A DNA stretch of 64,000 nt from Trogon surrucura (GCA_020746105.1 CM036617.1:159038912-159102911), one strand, 5' to 3'; counted from the stretch's first letter, positions 26,151 to 39,721 are shown. Program-made: numbers and translations. The notes: generated by a model not told the origin, from the sequence alone.

Positions 26151-28729
26151 GTCTTGCCTCTCCCTCATCCCTTTTCCCCTTGACTTATTCACCACCCGTG
26201 TGCAGCTCTGCTGTGGAGGAGGGAAAGGTGCTGTACTGTGGGTGTCAAAGCAGTAAGAAAGGAGGGAACTTGTGCAAACAGTCTGCTAAGAAAGGAGTTA
26301 GGGGAGGAGAAGCTGGGAGGAATCACTGCGTGGAGGAAGGTGAATGGCTGATGCACAGCAGTATGGGACTCTCCTGGGAAGGGATCAATCGGGGAGCTCA
26401 AGACTGGAGGTGAGGCAGAGGCTGGGCGAGGGAAGCAGTGTAGGTCTGCTCAAGTGAGATTGGGGCTGGGGGTAGTGGCAGATCCATGGGTGGGGAAGAA
26501 GGGGGATGCAACAGTGCTGCCAGAGGAGCGGATGAGGGCTTACTGGTGAGGTGTCAGCACCCAGCAAGAAGCCTAGTATTTTGGATTAGGAACTCTTCAA
26601 CTTTGCTGGGTTTTTTTTTCCTCTCTGAGGAAGTATTGGAGAGACCGTTTGTCAGGCTGTGCCTTGCAGCTCCCTTACATGAAAGACAACCTGCTTCTTC
26701 TGTCAGCTCGAGCATTGGCAAAGGTCTCTGCCATGGCCCTAGGGTCTTTTGATGACTCTGAGGGATAGAAGATGATGCAACGTGAAGGATTTTTAATGAG
26801 TTTTTGAATAACCTGAGAACTTGCATGGAAAATTATGTTAAAGGCACATTGTTGAGGCTGTAAAGTCAAGCACACACAAGTTAAGGGATGCCAGAACAAA
26901 GTTAGGCTGTGGACAATCAATTCAGGACTCTGTACATTATGAAATGATCTCTGACGTTCTGATCACATCTGTTTCTGGTCAGCATGACCTCTGCCACGTT
27001 CAGTGCACTCGGTGGATGGTGGCCCCTTGATGTTAACATTAAATAATTAATTTATTTATTTTTATGTGCTGTGTAGTCATGAGGTCTGTCTGCATTTGTC
27101 TGGAACTCTCTAAAGGGAGGTGAATTGTCCCTGCAGTCTGTCAGAACTGCTCATTGGAGCCTACAAGTGGGGAAGATGCCTGAATATTTGTTCCAGTAAC
27201 TCTTTTTGTCTATGCATTCCTGTCATATGAGAGATTGGTCTGAAAAAGGGAGGATGAACTGTGTCCCTCACTTCACCATCAGTCAAGGAAGACGTCTTGG
27301 GCCCAAACAGCACTGAGAAGCATTGAGCCACTTAGAGCAAATTTGTCTTTCCTAAGGCTTTCCTGGCCTGATGCAACTTCATGCAGCCCTTGTGCCAGCT
27401 GGTTCTCAACAGCACTGAGTGGCTCTGTACATACTGTTGCTGTTGAGGAATGTGGTACAAAATGTGAACTCTAAAACCAGTTCTCCGACAGCAGCAGACA
27501 TCAATCAAGTTTTCTGATAGACCAGAACTGCATGAATTACTTAGTGAAAGGCAGCTGAGGTATGCACTAATGAGAATACAACTTGGCTTTGGCTGTGCAG
27601 CACATCCCCACTTGATGTGCTTGCTAGATAACATTTCAGGAATTCAGCCACCATGGCATGGCAACACCTTTATGACCCTATGAAATAATGGGCCAGTGGC
27701 CTAATGAGTACCTCCTTTATGGCAATGGAAAAAACAGAATGAGCAGGATCCCAAGCGGACTTTCCTCCCTTGATTTAAAAGCGAAACCACATCCCTTATC
27801 CATACCATTATTCCTAATATGTATGAATGGTTCGAGATGCATATGGAAGCAGGTGTCACGTTTTCTGCAAATGGAGCCGCATCACTAGGATATGAACTGG
27901 TATTACAATTAGGAAAACTAATTAAGCTGAAACTTCATGTCCTTTTAATTATGCAATTAAGATGTCCAATTACAAAATTAAGATCTGTAATTACTTGGGG
28001 AGGGAGGTAAAAACCCAAACTGCATGAAATGTTACTATGGTTTCTAGCAATGCACCTGTTTCTGCAAACTTTAGTCTTCCTGGCTGAAGCAAGAATACTT
28101 AAGTCCTTGAGGTTCTACCATTTTCTTCCATGTGCCTCACAGTGTCTATGTGAATAAAAAGAGGGAAAAGAAAATGGATCCTTAAGAGAAGTATGGTACC
28201 AGTGATCCTAGGGAGCAAAAGGAAGGCTTGGCCTGTGGTTTAAGGCAGCAGGGTTGAGACATGCAAGCTGAGCTTAGCTATCAGCTCTGACCCAGGCTTC
28301 CTGCAGACATCATGTGTGGCCTCGTATATGCACCAGACCTCAGATGTGCTGTGGACACTCCTCGTGGGTAAGGAGACCACCCTTTGTGCTCACACGGAGT
28401 GGAGGTCCCACCTCCTTTCCCAAGGATATATGTTATTACAAGGAGGCAACTGCCTTTGCTGCTGTTGACCTCCACCACTTTGTTTAAAGGTGTTGAGCCA
28501 ACGATGAAGGGCTGAAGCTGTGGATTTATGACTCTTGTTCATTTGCTCTTTATTTGGAAAAGTCACCGCCCAGTGTGAAGGGGCTGCACTCTGAGAGAGG
28601 TGATGAAATATTGTCATTGGCCTGCTGTACAGGCCATCTGTCTCTCCCAGGGCTACTCTGGAGCACGGTGAAGCATGTTGCTTTTCTGTATGGGCTTTTT
28701 CATTTAATTGGCCTTGATTCATTGCTAAT

Positions 28730-28758
28730 TTTTCCTTTTTTTTTTTTTTTCTTTTTTT
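28730..28758. repeat. Poly-T tract
   Basis: A T run of more than 20 bases is interrupted by single C residues. No retrotransposed body is recognisable beside it. Confidence 0.85.
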
Positions 28759-29348
28759 AAATCAAAGCAACCCACAAAACTTTTAACACACTGTGACAAC
28801 CTGCAGCCTTATTACCACCAGTCACTTGAGCCTATCGGTTCTCTTAAGATGAGAGACACTGAAAAAAATTTTCAGCAGGCCAGAACAGTATGGATTAAAA
28901 AAATGATTGTTAACCAATAGATGAGGTATAAATTTAATATTGGGCATATAATTTGGCCTTTCCTGCACATTATTCTCTGTGCACTAATGAATGTTTCAAT
29001 GAAGTAATAATCCTATGGTCATTTAGGTTTTGAAGCTGGAAAACATCTGCCCCGTGGAGGCAGATGGTACAAGTGTGTGTGACGTCTGCCATTTTCTTGT
29101 GCAATTATGTCAAAATTAAAACACTGGGAGTGCATGCAAGTGATTAAGGAGAGCAAGTGTTACATGGAAGAAGTTCTCATTATCTCTGAAACTGGTATTA
29201 CAGCCCTACAATTCATAGTTAAAAAGTATAGATTTGTTGAGCTTGAAAATGAAATTACAGTCCTCGTAGCCTTGTCCCAAACTGGCTGATGTCTCTTTGA
29301 AGCTTACCTCTACAATATATTGAAATTATACTTGTGAATATCCTGGTG

Positions 29349-29450
29349 TTTGTTGTTTGGTTCTGTGTTGGGTTTTTTTGTTTTGTTATTTGTTTGGAAT
29401 TTTTTGGTGGTGTGTTTTGGTTTAGTTGTTTTGTTTTTTTTTTTTTTCCA
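29349..29450. repeat. T/G-rich low-complexity tract
   Basis: TTTGTTTGG/TTTTGTTTT units end in a pure T run of about 16 bases. The strand has hardly any A or C. Confidence 0.8.
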
Positions 29451-32342
29451 GGAATACTAATAGTTCCTTACTCTGAGCCTGCTGTTCTACGCAATCAAGT
29501 GTATTTCCTTTCAGCAAAAAGCTCCATTTCCCCCAGCATAGGTGCTAGGATCAGTAAAGGGTAATTTGTTAACCTTTGTTGACCAAGGTTAGAACGGGTT
29601 ATGGGAGGGGTTTCCTTTCCCCTTTTTTCTCTCTCCTGCTTTGTGAGAGAGTGCAACAGTATCCATCTGTCTTTTGGGGATGGACATCTCATTTAATTTT
29701 GTATTTTGCTTTGTTTTTCTTCTATTGAAGTAATAACCAGAGGTGGTTGCATTCACTTTAGCTTATATGTAATACATACCCACTTGCACGACCTGACTTC
29801 TGCATGTTCCTCTATTGGAATGGGACCAGATAATGATATTCCATCTTAAATATCCTGAACATCAGACTAGAGGAAAGACTGATATGGTGGTCACCCTGTT
29901 GCAGTATTCTTAATGCAACATTTCCCAGAGAGGGATAAGAGCAGAAGGTCCAACTCTGGAGCCAGCCCGGGGATGATATCAATGTTTTGGGCAGACTGTA
30001 CAGTCTAGGTGATGCTCCCAGGAATGCTTAGATATTTTTATATGAGCCATCTTCATAATTTTGGGGAGGCTACCATTATCTTGTTTATTACCACTACTTT
30101 CTGAGCAAAATACATTCCAATTTTAACTGGGATCTGATATGGGTGTATGTAAATAGAGGCAAATAGGTGAAAATGCATGATGACTATCACTTGTTTGGCA
30201 GGATTGATTTCCATTATCTCAGCAAAATACTTTGTTTTCTCATTCAGTCTTCCAAAATAACCCAGCTCCCAACAATGAGATTAAATAACATTATTTTTTT
30301 ATTATTTTTGAGTGTCCTAGTTTGTATCTTTCAGGTATTGTTAGGTTGTGCATTGCTTAGATGTAGAGGGAATGACGCATTTTCTCTATTGAGAGAAATT
30401 TGGGGTAATTTCAGTGGTATGTTTGAACTCTGCGATGCAGAATTCGAAACACTGTAATGCTATCTGCTACACAAATTGATTGCACTTCATGGTAGACTGT
30501 ATAATACTTTTCCTTGCAGTGCTGATCAGTACTGACCTGGCTGGGCAGATGGCTACTTATGTTGATTACACATCCATCACAACTTAGTTTAATTATCTGT
30601 TGATTTTAACTCTTTCTCCTTATTTTTTTTCATGATGTTATGTGGAGGGAAGCTGACACTTCAGTGAGCTTAAATCTGCCATGCTGGTCCACAGGAATGT
30701 ATTTGGTGTGTTAACTTTCTTTTAGTAGTTTTGTTTAACATACACAGAGAGCATCTAGCTCTGAGAGGCCATCTGAACGTCTCCAAAGATTTATTGAATT
30801 GTTTATTGATCCACTTCATTACTGTTGTTCCTCTGGTTCCTTTTGATGTCTTGTCACTTTTTTCAAAATATAATGCCAGGGTTTTAAATTAATAGTTGTG
30901 CAGGAAGCCCTACATGTGTAAATATTAGGGTATGCTTCTCCTTTGAGTGAGAATGTGCTAGATTGTCCAGTAAATACTGCTGCCATTAAAGTTTTATCCT
31001 TTTGCATGCCCTTTCCTTTGCACAAACACTTCTTTTGCTCTTTAGAAAATTCAACTGTCTGAGATTTTACCTTTCAGTTTTATAACAGTGTAATCTCTTA
31101 TTCTGCCATTGGAAGTTTACAGACTAGTTCCCTGCTTAGGAAAATAAATTTGATTAGTTTTTCCTCCTTTCCTTTCCATGTGTGTCTCTTACATTTGTTA
31201 AATTCATTAATTTAAAGTGATTTTCTTTTGTTAATTTGTTTAATCAATTTTTGAAGCTTTTTAAGCTTCTGGAAGAGACAACATCCCACTGCAAGGAGTT
31301 CCGTAGATAGTATAATGATTCCTTGCAAAAGTACTTTGTTTTTAACCCTTACACCTGAATATTTATTTGTGGATTTTAATTTTATTTCATTTTTCAAATA
31401 GTGGGTAATAATTTTTCATTTATTGTCTAAGCTATGCAGGATCTTAAATACATTTTTTTTCTGAGATTATTCTTTGTACAGAAATTGTTCCTTATCTTTG
31501 GTCATCTTAGTCACCTCTCTGTTTCTCGTTTCTAGATTTTGCTTCTGACTTATCCCTTCTAGCCCATTGCCTAGTCTTCTACCCTTAGTAGTGTGTGCCC
31601 ATAGCAACAGCAGGAGGTTGCCTGATATCAGATTAATTTTTGTGATAAGTGTGTTAAGTGGCAGAGTGAGAAAGAAGACCTCCCGCTGGTGATAAGGCAG
31701 GCTTGGAACTGTTTCATTTAGCCATGCAGCTTCTCCAGATGAATGTCTTGTGACTGCCTACAAGGCAACCCTGCCTGTTTGCACTCTTCCAGCTTCTAGC
31801 CCACCTCCCCTTCCCAGCGACAAAACCAAAAACTGACCAAGTGTGTGTCATGGGTGTGCTGAGTAGCTGAATCACATAAATTAGCCTGTTTTGAGTTACC
31901 GGTTGCTTCTGGCTGAAAATGCAAAGGTTTGTGCCATGTAGCTGTCAGATTCATACATTGTTGGTGTTCACTGTGTGTTATACAGGACAATTTTGCTCTT
32001 TTCTTTCTTCTGTTTTTTTTTTTTTTAAAGAGAAGCCCCCATGCCACTCCTTCCGCTCTCTCCCTTACCCAAAATAGTGGGAAAGAGCTAAAATAATGCA
32101 GAAATAGGAGAAAGAAAAAGCTCTTAAAAATTAAGGTTGCAGAAAGTAAACTGTTACATTAGAAGTGGTCAAAATCAAGGTTACCTGTGCAGTGTTAGAT
32201 CTGCCACATTTTGTGCATACAGCACTGTCATGCTTTAAGCACTTGCATACTGTTTTCTTTTCTGCAAAACTGCAGATATTTCAACAGCATCAGAAACACT
32301 GTGAAATCGTAAGGTAAAGATAGATGTGTTTATTGATGAGAT

Positions 32343-32373
32343 TTCTTTTTTTTTTTCCTTTTTTTTTTTTTTC
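32343..32373. repeat. Poly-T tract
   Basis: Two T runs are separated by CC. Confidence 0.85.
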
Positions 32374-34159
32374 CTGCTGCCCATACCCTTTCATTCTTAT
32401 ATTCAGTGTGTAGCTTGACTACAGTGCTTCTGCTTCCCATCTCATCATAAACCGTGTTTCCGTACCTTTTGAAAACCTACTTCAAATGCAGCCGAATAAA
32501 AAGTACGAGAGAAAACCATGTTAGGAGGGGAGGGAGCAAATCAAATCCTCAGGTACGTGGAGCTGCCGGTAATGTTCAGAAGCTGACAAAGATGAACCGC
32601 TCATCTAAGCACAAATAATCCACACAGAGTCTGTGTGTTTCTTGCCTTGTGAAGCTGGGTGTGCTGTACTCATTAGTCTTGCTCCTTTTTAAATGTTTGG
32701 TGATCACATCGTTTACTTTGTTTAGTGTAAGGTTCTGCTGTGGTCACTTTTTGCTTTGCAGTATGTGAAGACCAGGAATCTACAGAGTATCCAGTCTACA
32801 GTGAAATTAGCAGCTAACTGTAGCCCACACTGATATTTTGTGATCTGCCACACATTTAACAGTGAAAACATCCAGGATAAAAATGCTGCAAAATTGATGG
32901 GTTTCCATTGACAGAGATTTTCATCTTTTCCACTGTTTACATACTAAAGATGAGGACTTTGCTGTGACACAGAGACACTTTAGGAGGATTTCAAACAAGA
33001 GCAAAAAATCCTCTCTTTGAGGAAGAAAATGTGTCATGGAGCTGTTGGTCGTTTTGAAGTTAAAACATTTTTTCCCCAGGAGTATTAGCTGTTTCAATAA
33101 GGCAAGTTTCATATTTTTTTCAAGTGGTTAAGTAGCCAGAAAGTCAATAATATGTATGAAATGTGTAACAAATGTCAACTTTTGTACCTTTACTCCACAA
33201 TACCCTGTCATACTGAAATAGTGCCCTTGCATCGACTGGAGATGCATCACTTCTATTGAGAGGGTTTGTGTTTGTGGGGGTTTGTACTGCCCCGTAAATA
33301 AACCAACCCAAAACATTGCTGCTATTTAAAAATTATCAAATCTCTATCTTATGGTTATGATTTTTGCTAAAATATCCAAAGAAAATAAAACCCATTAAGA
33401 AGATAGGTACTGTGCTGTAGGAAATCTCAAGAAATAGAAGTATAAAAAGCTGCTAACTTGGTACTTAAGTCCCATTCTGCTTTGTTGGTCATGTGAGATT
33501 TAAATCTCTCTTATATTTCATTTCACAACACCGTTCTTTCCTTGTCCTCCAGTGGGAGGGAGAGGAAGGACCACTTTCTGACACCAACTCTTCTTTCTTC
33601 TCCTCCCTGAGTCAATGTGCTGTTTCCCTATTAGGTTAAACCAGAATACTTCTGCCTGCTCCATGTAGGATGTTTCAAATGAGACATGTGTTGATTACTG
33701 GACATGAAAGACGAGAGATTCAAGTCATAGCAATGGGTTATCATAGTCTTCAGAGTCAACAAAGCTGTACACTGGGATTAAGAGGGAGTCTGCCTACTAG
33801 GGTCTGAGGGCACTGCTTCTGCTGTCTCTCTGCTATGCCATTCAGGTGCCTTGCAGACTCAATAGACTAAAGCTGTTGATATTGCTATATGCAGTTCACA
33901 GTTTTTATTTTGGGGTAGGTTTAATTTGTTTCTTGGGACTAAACAGACTTGCTGTGCTTGAGGTTCAGAGCTGAAGGACTCCTTATTAGTTCAGACTTGC
34001 CCAGGTAAGAGATGAAGGATTGTAGCAGAGCTTCAAGTTCAGTTTCCTCTCAAAAAAGTGTGGTTGCATATGTCAAAACTGCCCCAGACACAGAATCATC
34101 ATGTAGGGGAGATGATGACACCTGAGTTAAGGTGTTAATGTAGACATAGCCTTTATCAG

Positions 34160-34500
34160 TCATAGAATCATAGAATGTTTGGGGTTGGAAGGGACCTCGA
34201 AAGATCACCTAGTCCAACCCCCCTGCCAGAGCAGGATCCCCTAGGGCAGCCACACAGGAGCGTGTGCAGGCAGGTTTTGAAAATCTCCAGAGAAGGAGAC
34301 TCCACAACCTCCCTGGGCAGCCTGTTCCACTTCTCTGGCACCCTCACAGTAAAGAAGTTTTTCCTCATGCTGATGTAGAACTTTTTATGTCCTAACTTAA
34401 ACCCATTACTTCTTGTTCTATTACTGGGCATCACTGAGAAGAGATTGTCTCCTTCCCCATGACACCCACCCCTCAGACATTTGTATACATCTTAAAGATC
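34160..34500 (-). mobile_element. CR1 LINE 3' fragment with residual ORF2 frame
   Basis: The plus strand starts TCATAGAATCATAGAATG. On the minus strand there is an 88-codon open stretch (34434 to 34168) containing [19 protein letters not shown], typical of the ORF2 (reverse transcriptase) C-terminus of CR1. The 3' non-coding block with CCTGCTCTGGCAGGGGG is also present. It is the same subfamily type as the copy at 50337-50982. It ends only 0.7 kb before the TBXAS1 exon and is antisense to it. Confidence 0.93.
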
Positions 34501-35160
34501 TTTTGCCCTGGTCTTCTTGGTGACAGTGTTCAGCATTACAGTATTCAGTATGGTTGTATCTTTGGCTAATCAAAGCTGCTGCTGTTAGCTCTTGCTCTGT
34601 CAGGTTTCACTGATTGAAGTACACTGACTTAAAACCATTGTTTTCATAAAAAATGGGGAGGAGAGGAAAAAAAAGGCTTTGGGGGTGAGGGCTTTTCTTT
34701 TCTTTCCTTCCAGTGTTGTCCCTGTCAATACGCCACAGCTTCATGTGAAACAAGAGATGCATGAAACTTTTCAGCCTGGGTTTTGTTTCCCTGTATATTT
34801 TATGTTTGTTTAATTTGCTGACTGGCAGCTGTAAAATCACTTAATCAGCATATCTGGCCCAAATACTAGGCTCGACTTGAACATACTGACAGTGTCTTGG
34901 CTCATGCACAACCGAGACTAGTTTGAATTCTTGTTCTGTGATCTGTATAGGTAGCGGTGATGGAAGATGTAGAAAATACCAATATGAAGATCTGTCTTGT
35001 TTCTTTTCCAGCTGTGCCACAGTAGTCAGACCCAGAATGCCTGTTTTGATCTCGTTTGTAACCAGCACAGAAAGCATCTTCTACCTCTCTGAATCCTGAA
35101 AGGTCATCTGAACTAATAACTACGCAAAGTCCTATCATGACAAGATCCAAAATTAACTTT

Positions 35161-35178
35161 CTGCTTTATTTTTTCCAG
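35161..35178 (+). other. 3' splice acceptor of the TBXAS1 exon
   Basis: A T-rich run (CTGCTTTATTTTTTCC) ends in AG directly before the exon. It places the upstream intron in phase 2 inside a Trp codon (TG|G). Confidence 0.85.
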
Positions 35179-35272
35179 GTACTCCACATCTGCATTCTCC
35201 AAACTAAGCAAAGTGGGGATCCGACATCCTCCACCGCTTCCTTTCATTGGAAACTTGCTCTTTTTCCGTGAG
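35179..35272 (+). CDS. TBXAS1: Thromboxane-A synthase, internal coding exon (N-terminal segment)
   Basis: TBXAS1 (CYP5A1) is an ER-membrane cytochrome P450 that isomerises prostaglandin H2 to thromboxane A2 in platelets and macrophages. The exon starts with the last base of a Trp codon (phase 2) and then has 31 full codons, beginning [17 protein letters not shown] and ending [27 protein letters not shown] and FFR match what I recall of the human enzyme just after its membrane anchor, around residues 30-60. The proline-rich PPPLPFIGN stretch is the P450 hinge between anchor and catalytic domain. A pyrimidine-rich acceptor ending CCAG precedes it, and GAG is followed by the donor GTAAGA. The exon ends on a whole codon. 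The haem-binding Cys and the other domains lie on exons outside the window. Other P450 families such as CYP3A differ in the YSTSAF segment, so the assignment is firm although it rests on one exon. Confidence 0.93.
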
Positions 35273-35278
35273 GTAAGA
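35273..35278 (+). other. 5' splice donor of the TBXAS1 exon
   Basis: GAG|GTAAGA is close to the vertebrate donor consensus. The downstream intron is phase 0, as the codon before it is complete. Confidence 0.88.
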
Positions 35279-36828
35279 TACGTTTTTCTCTTTCTTTGTA
35301 CCCATGGAAAGTGGTGGAGGAGTGGACAGGAGGTGTAGGAGTAATTGAAGGGAATCCTACACTTCAGTGATATCTGTTCAAGCACCTCCCTCTGGAAAGA
35401 GCAAGCAAAGCTCAGCTTTTTGAGTGAATTGGTAGAAGCAATTGTGTGCAAGGAGCTGTAATTTCAGGGTAAAATAAACTTGAGGGAGAGAAAATGTGTA
35501 AGCTCCTGCAGTTAATTACTTGAGCTTTTCCAAGAAAGTTCATGCCCTCTGTGAAACAAACTTAGTTATGTGAATAGAGCAGATTATGTTAACTAGCCCC
35601 AACTGGTTTGTTCTGAGTGGTTCTGGCTCCTATGACCTTTCTGTTTGTGCTTTTGCTGATTGTACACATTTATTTTAAAGCTTGTAGCGTCGCTTGCTCC
35701 TAAGCAGGAACTGGAGTTGGGTACCGTGGAATGCTGTTGCTTTGTGCCCCAAATATTGGGACTGGGAGGAGGGAGGAAAGGGAAGTATTGTGGTTCTGTC
35801 TTCAAGTTTTGTTCCCTTATTTTTCTCACCCATCCTCTGTTGGTCTGCTAATGCTGTGGTTTTGTTTCTTGCTCAATTTCAGTAATGCTTCTGAGGGTCC
35901 ACTCTCTCTTAATAATGAGGAGCTGCCATTTCTTTGGTTGGATCTTACAGTAAAATATCTCCAGTGTGTCTCTGTAGTCCAACAACTCTTCAGGAAACCT
36001 GGGCTAACTCCAGCTGCTGCCCAATTTCCTGTTTTAAGTGCATTGTCATAAATATCTGTGCTGAGATTTGAATTTTTAATGAGAATATAATGCCTCTTAC
36101 CTTGGACTTCATGGTCATTGTTCTGTCAATATCTGACTCGCTATTAGGGAAAACCCATCTAAATACCAGTTTTACATGTGCATCTGATTTCATTTAGAAA
36201 ATAGCATAAAAGGTAAACTTGATCTGCTCTTGATTAACTTGCACTGGAATTGACAGGATGACTTTAACATACAGGGGATACTGCTGATATGGAATACAGA
36301 CCAGCTCATCCTCATTCTTCTGGTTTCAGTTCAGCTGGGTGACATAAAGCTACTCGTTCTTTACCTCTTTGGTGACAAAATCGAGTTATGCTAACACTTG
36401 CTGTAGGAGAAGGTGCCTAGGAGACTAAATTATTTTGATGTGTTATAGGTAGGCTGACCCTGTCCCAGTGTACAGGTGAAAAGTTTCTGTGGATTGTTAT
36501 TTATGATCTGTTAGGCAAATTTCATTACCAGAATTGGATTCATTAAACTCTCTTAAAGCAGGCTAATGAAGAAAAGTAAACTGGATTTTACTAACTTTTA
36601 GGAAAAAAAAATAAAGGTAGCTGAGAAAGTATATCTTGGGAGTATTGAGAAATAATAACTCCAGACAGGGTTCTGAAAAGGAGTTGGGTGATGTAAACCC
36701 ACCGGGCTGTATGTCCAGCACTACAACATTTCACAGTTTGTCTTCTCTACTGTCCTATCGCTGATGGTAGGAACGGGCAGAGATGAGTCCAAGCTCTTTG
36801 TAATTTTTCTTCCTTCCCTTATATATAC

Positions 36829-36851
36829 ATTCTATGATTCTATGATTCTAT
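36829..36851 (+). repeat. Orphan (ATTCTATG)n CR1-type tail
   Basis: Three units of ATTCTATG are present without a recognisable CR1 body on either side. It may be a CR1 tail whose body has decayed, or an independent microsatellite. Confidence 0.6.
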
Positions 36852-38769
36852 ATGTTTTATGGATCTTCTTCCGTGGCTGTTTTCTTAGACATAATGCCCA
36901 TAGCAACATGTCAGTAATAGGAGGGCAGCTTTCATACTGCAGTCTGTTCTCTATGAGAGCACTTTCAGGGACACCAGTGCTCTCACTGCAGTGAGTAGAG
37001 GACACCTTCTGCTTCACCTTCCCCAGCCATGAAGAGCTAGAACTTGCCCCTCACCTTCCTGGGGATGGGGATGGTTTCAGGGGCTTAGCTGTGGTGGGCA
37101 CAGCTGTGCTGGAGACTAAAGTTACTTTTTTTTTTTTTTCACCACAAAGTAGGAAAATGTTGATTTGTTCTGTTGCTACATTTATAATGTTAAGAAGTTC
37201 TTACAGTTGCATGTTTATACAACCATGTCTTTTTCACTGAACTGGCTACTTAGAGAGTCTCCCTTTTAAATATGCCAGCTCCTTCTTCATATTGCCAGTG
37301 TTGTTCAGGGAAAATGCACAAGACACGCTCCCACTAAATCATCAAACTAGCAGTTTTTAACCCATGAACATTTATTTCAGAGAGATTCATGAACTGTGAC
37401 CAAGAGGAATGAATTGATGTGTGCCGTATGGGAATCTGCATATGTGTAATTAATATGTTTCCAGTGTCAACTTTGGTCCACAAATAAAAACAGGTTGAAA
37501 AGCCTTGGCATAACAGTGGGATCTAGAAGAGAAAGGGAAATCAAAACACTTCAACATATACAGCGTTCCAGTCCAAAAAGTGCCCTCCTCAGCATTTCAG
37601 GCTTTCCTCCTAGAACATTACTGCTAGAACCTTAAGGAAAAAAATAAAGGAGAGGGAGTCCCTTTGACATAACCAAGTAAATCTAGGACCTGGGGATTTA
37701 AGAAAAAACAATAAATAACATTAAATACCAGAAACTGTCAACAAAATCGTGGGAGTTAGCAGTAATTTTCAATTTTTAGTGACAAAAATTCTAGGACTTG
37801 CTTGTCTTCTCCCTTACTCAGGTGTAAATTTTTTTCTCCTGAAGTGAATGAAGGCTCCTGTCTTGCTCCAATGTATATGTGAACAGAGTATCAGGCCTTA
37901 TCATCCCTTTTTTTGGCTATTATTCTTCTGTTAGTCTACCTGAAAACAAGTGAACAGTGCAAGCAGGATTTGACCAATAGTGCTGGGTTGTGGGGTTTTT
38001 AATAAAGTTGCAAATGTATTTTAAATAAGAAAAAATCTCCCAGAGAAAACATTTTGGCAGAGTTATTTCAGGGATTTCTCAAACTGTATTTTCTTTGGAT
38101 AAAATGAGAGTTGCAGTTAATATAATGTCTCTGAGAGAGGAAGAGGAAATGCTGCAAGTTATGGGCCTAAGGGAACTGCAGCAGGAAAGACCTATCTCCA
38201 TCACAGAGAAGCAGACTTTAAGAGCTGACTTGGGGAAAACAAAGTTGTTTTACTGTAAGTCACCTCTTCTCTCTCAAGTACAATAAAGGGAGATAATCAC
38301 ACCCTGAAACTAAAACATATCCAAGTTAATCAGCTTATCTTAAAAATGAGAAGATAGGAAATTATTGCAGCTCTGCAGCTGGGAAATTATCCGAGTCCAA
38401 GATATTAGATTAAAAATTCTTTCATGGCATGAGAGCAACTTGTGGTGGGTAAGTCTGATGTAATAGTAAATGTGATTAGACTGTTTTAAAAAAAGCAGCA
38501 TGTTCAATTTTCCCAATAACAGAGCAGACTTGCAGCAGACAGACCACTATTTTGCTGGAAACTCCTGACTGTTCCCTCACCTCTCCGCATACTGCATTTT
38601 TTCCTACCAGTTTGTGGAAAAACGTGAGGGTTTTTTATAATAGCAGCGTAACAGGACACACAAAGGTCTACACAGCATGGACTTTCACACATGGATCTGC
38701 ATGGGCTTTGGAGCAGCAGGTTGCAGAAAAACTAAACAAAACTCTCCTATTAATTCCCAGGCTAATGAT

Positions 38770-39150
38770 TTTATTACGTGACAGATGCTCTGACAGCCGG
38801 GAAGGCACACGAGCCTTCCTGCTGAAGAACCGCGGCAAACACTTGACCTGTTGCTATGGCCATGCTGGGCTTTTCTCCCCCTTTCCTAAGCAGGCAGCTA
38901 CACTGTTTTTAAATGTCGTTGGCGGTGACATTTGCACAGCGGTGGTTGCCCTGTGCTGCGTACCTGCGTGCAGTGCTCCCTACTCAGCCTTCTAGAGAGC
39001 AGCGCTGTGCTGCCGCAGCCTTGGGGCTGGCATCCCTGGTGTTTTGGGGTGGTGGTGGATGTGTGGTCGGCTGCCTTGTTTTGGTCCTCGGTAGGCGGGA
39101 CATGCAGTCGCGCTGCGCGTGCAGTTGGGTGATGTGCTTTGGGTCCTCGT
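38770..39150. promoter_or_regulatory. CpG-enriched patch in TBXAS1 intron
   Basis: About 20 CpG in about 380 bp by hand count, against strong CpG depletion in flanking intron. It includes clusters such as GTCGCGCTGCGCGTGC near 39107. It overlaps a 147-codon open frame (38552-38995) with no recognisable domain, which I do not call a gene. It may be a regulatory element. Confidence 0.3.
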
Positions 39151-39721
39151 AATGGCACAATCCTGTGTTGCTTTCCTCCTGGTACTCCTACCAAGCTCCA
39201 GTGATGCTTTTGACTGGCTGCATGCTTGCCTCCCTGCCTTGCATTTTAATGAAAGACATCACTCTCTTTAGCCCCTCTCTGCTTGGACAGGATACTCTTT
39301 GTTTACTCTGTTTATTTCTGTCTGGCCTACTTGTAGATCCTGGGCTACCCCAGAGCGGCCCATTTCTGCTGAATGGAAGTGGGGGCTGTGTGGGTGCTTT
39401 GTCTTGCTTTCAGTCTGGGATCTGGCCGGGCTGTGTTGTTTCACGGTTGATGGGTGGGAGTGGAGAAAGGGGGAGTGTAGGGAGGAAGCAGAGAGCAAAC
39501 ATGATCTTTTTCCACTCTGTGTTTGCCAAAAACATCCTTCGAGTTGCACGTAAAGAAGAATAAAAGGCAGAGTCCTTGCAGGAATGAGATTAACCCCATG
39601 TCCAATTTTCAGCCTAGAAAGCAGTGTGTTGGTGCTTAGAGAGAGAGAGGCTGAAGCGTTTACTGTTCTGGAATTTAATGACACAGCATGTAAATCCAAA
39701 CAAGGTTGGAGAGAGGCAAAC

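Larger units (their letters stand above)
26151..34159 (+). other. Intronic or intergenic DNA, no gene seen
   Basis: Includes a T tract at 28730-28758, a T/G-rich low-complexity run at 29349-29450, and T tracts near 32017 and 32343. A segment at 27890-27990 is dense in TAAT/ATTA motifs. No coding exon is recognised. Confidence 0.55.

Noticed and set aside
38552-38995. 147-codon plus-strand open frame
   Set aside because: No recognisable domain. It lies partly in a CpG-enriched patch, which raises chance open length. It does not resemble TBXAS1.
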